Part shown: in pieces, positions 4,742 through 5,850 of the stretch
Layout of the letters: the number at the start of each line of letters is the position of its first letter
Numbering within the stretch: position 1 is the first letter of the stretch
Source: an uncultured Collinsella sp.
GTDB taxonomy: Bacteria; Actinomycetota; Coriobacteriia; Coriobacteriales; Coriobacteriaceae
DNA: 5,850 bases
Direction of reading: 5' to 3'
Assembly: GCA_902475825.1 (NCBI GenBank)
Contig: CABSBA010000105.1
Coordinates: forward strand, 1-5,850
Notes under the pieces: model-generated
Databases searched by the model: none
The model's input: only the letters and a program-made list of their open reading frames with translations
What the model was told of the DNA's origin: nothing
Translations under genes and position numbers: made by a program

Positions 4742-5850
4742 ATGGCCGAACTCACGCCGCGCATGAAGGAGCTCGTCCAGCCCTACTTGGCCGGTATTGA
4801 GCCCTACGATCCCAACTTTACGCCCACGCGCATCAACCTTTCGGCAAACGAGAACACCTACCCCGTGCCTGCCGGCGTGCGCAAGGCGGTCGACGCGGCC
4901 CTGGCTGCCACGCCGCTCAACCGCTACCCCGATCCCATGTCCAACGACCTGCGCGACGAGCTGGCTGCCTGGCATGGCGTGACGCGCGAGAACATCTGCG
5001 TGGGCAACGGCGGCGACGAGCTGCTCTATAACTATCTGCTGGCGTTTGGCGGCGCGGGGAGGACCCTGCTCAACTGCCCGCCGTGCTTTAGCGAGTATGC
5101 GTTCTTTGCGTCGCTGTGCCAGACCGAGGTGCGCGACGTGTGGCGTGATCCGACGAGCTTTGAGCTCGACCAAGCGGCTGTGCTCGCCGTGGCGCCGGAG
5201 TGCAACCTGGCCATCGTGACCTCGCCCAATAACCCCACGGGCGACGTGGCGCCGCTCGACTTTGTCGCGGCCCTGTGCGATGCGTGTCCCGGCATGGTGA
5301 TGGTCGACGAGGCCTACGTTGAGTTTGCCGACGATTCGTTTGGCGCGGCAACCACGGCGCAAGGCCTTATCGCCGAGCATTCCAACCTGGTGATTCTGCA
5401 TACGCTGTCCAAGGCGTTCGGCGCCGCCGGCACGCGCCTGGGCTATGTGATCGCGGCGCCCGAGGTCATCGACGTGTTCGCGGCGATTCGTCAGATTTAC
5501 TCGGTCAACGTGTTGAGCCAAGCGGCGGCGCTTGCCTGCGTGCGTGCCCGCGATGCGTACGCGCCCGTGGTGGCACAGGTCGCATCCGAGCGCGAGCGCG
5601 AGTTGTGCGCCCTGCGCGCAATGGCTGCCGAGGGTCTGCCCGTGGAGGCGTGGCCGAGCGCGGCGAACTTTGTACTCGTGCGCACGCCGCATGCCACGCA
5701 CGTGCGCGAGCGTCTGCGCGACGAGTATTCGATTTTGGTGCGCGACTTTAGCTATGCGCCGGGGCTCGCGGACTGCCTACGCATTACCGTGGGTACCCCG
5801 CAGGAAAACGACGAGGTGCTGGCTGCGTTTGCCGCGCTGGTGAAGGAGGA
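4742..5850 (+). CDS. hisC: Histidinol-phosphate aminotransferase (3' end beyond the window)
   Basis: 369 codons are present with no stop; family members are about 350-370 residues, so little is missing. The enzyme is a class I/II fold-type I PLP aminotransferase (EC 2.6.1.9) that transfers an amino group from glutamate to imidazole acetol phosphate to give histidinol phosphate. Visible landmarks are the N-terminal INLSANENTYPVP (residues 31-43), GNGGDELL for the cofactor phosphate region, TSPNNPTG at 160-167 with Asn164, and VDEAYVEF at 188-195 with Asp189 and Tyr192. HTLSKAFGAAGTRLGY follows, with Lys224 as the PLP-binding lysine and Arg232 as the phosphate-binding arginine. Arg347 in LRITVGTPQEND fits the substrate-binding arginine. 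Cobalamin-linked relatives such as CobD share this fold, but the placement right after hisD favours HisC. The start is set by the GAGGAGG site 6 nt upstream. Confidence 0.93.
   Translation, partial: MAELTPRMKELVQPYLAGIEPYDPNFTPTRINLSANENTYPVPAGVRKAVDAALAATPLNRYPDPMSNDLRDELAAWHGVTRENICVGNGGDELLYNYLLAFGGAGRTLLNCPPCFSEYAFFASLCQTEVRDVWRDPTSFELDQAAVLAVAPECNLAIVTSPNNPTGDVAPLDFVAALCDACPGMVMVDEAYVEFADDSFGAATTAQGLIAEHSNLVILHTLSKAFGAAGTRLGYVIAAPEVIDVFAAIRQIYSVNVLSQAAALACVRARDAYAPVVAQVASERERELCALRAMAAEGLPVEAWPSAANFVLVRTPHATHVRERLRDEYSILVRDFSYAPGLADCLRITVGTPQENDEVLAAFAALVKE

Noticed and set aside
1450..4764. A 1104-codon open frame on the minus strand antisense to hisZG and hisD
   Set aside because: It is rich in His, Gly, Ala, Arg and Leu with no recognisable domain and lies opposite two well-identified genes. 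Long antisense frames arise in high-GC coding DNA because the sense genes avoid TTA, CTA and TCA codons.
4511..5701. Minus-strand 396-codon open frame opposite hisC
   Set aside because: It is antisense to a gene with all PLP aminotransferase landmarks, is compositionally biased and has no domain.
1..5850. CRISPR array, insertion sequence, tRNA or defence system
   Set aside because: No regularly spaced repeat units, transposase motifs, tRNA-like cloverleaf or defence-type domains were seen on either strand.

Overview
The window looks like chromosomal sequence of a high-GC actinobacterium. The best guess is a gut coriobacterium of the Collinsella type. That rests on base composition, codon use and the gene set, in particular a fused HisZ-HisG, and not on any database match. 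Four protein genes lie on the + strand, with structured non-coding stretches between them. I see no mobile element, CRISPR array, tRNA or rRNA.

Region 1 (1-1304) is a single-gene unit. A possible promoter and a leader able to fold on itself precede an FrlB-family sugar-phosphate deglycase (159-1220). The gene is followed by a hairpin and then a strong intrinsic terminator (1272-1304). The expected product cleaves a phosphorylated Amadori compound such as fructoselysine 6-phosphate into a free amine and a hexose 6-phosphate. No kinase or transporter partner is visible here.

Region 2 (1305-1482) is non-coding. It holds two inverted repeats, a probable promoter and a perfect 12-bp hairpin just ahead of the histidine operon.

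Region 3 (1483-5850) is the start of a histidine biosynthesis operon in the order hisZ-hisG (one fused gene), hisD, hisC. The fused enzyme does the first step (ATP + PRPP to phosphoribosyl-ATP) and carries its own histidine-sensing HisRS-like subunit. HisC makes histidinol phosphate, and HisD does the final two oxidations to histidine. A 105-bp gap with a stem-loop and T-rich run separates hisZG from hisD. hisD and hisC are one base apart, and the hisC ribosome binding site lies inside the hisD coding sequence. hisC runs off the right edge close to its expected end.

The window is mostly ordinary metabolism, and I find no clearly new biological system. The points most worth a second look are the foldable leader of the deglycase gene, the HisZ-HisG fusion with its cysteine cluster, the hairpin leader of the his operon, and the strongly different codon use of the deglycase gene.
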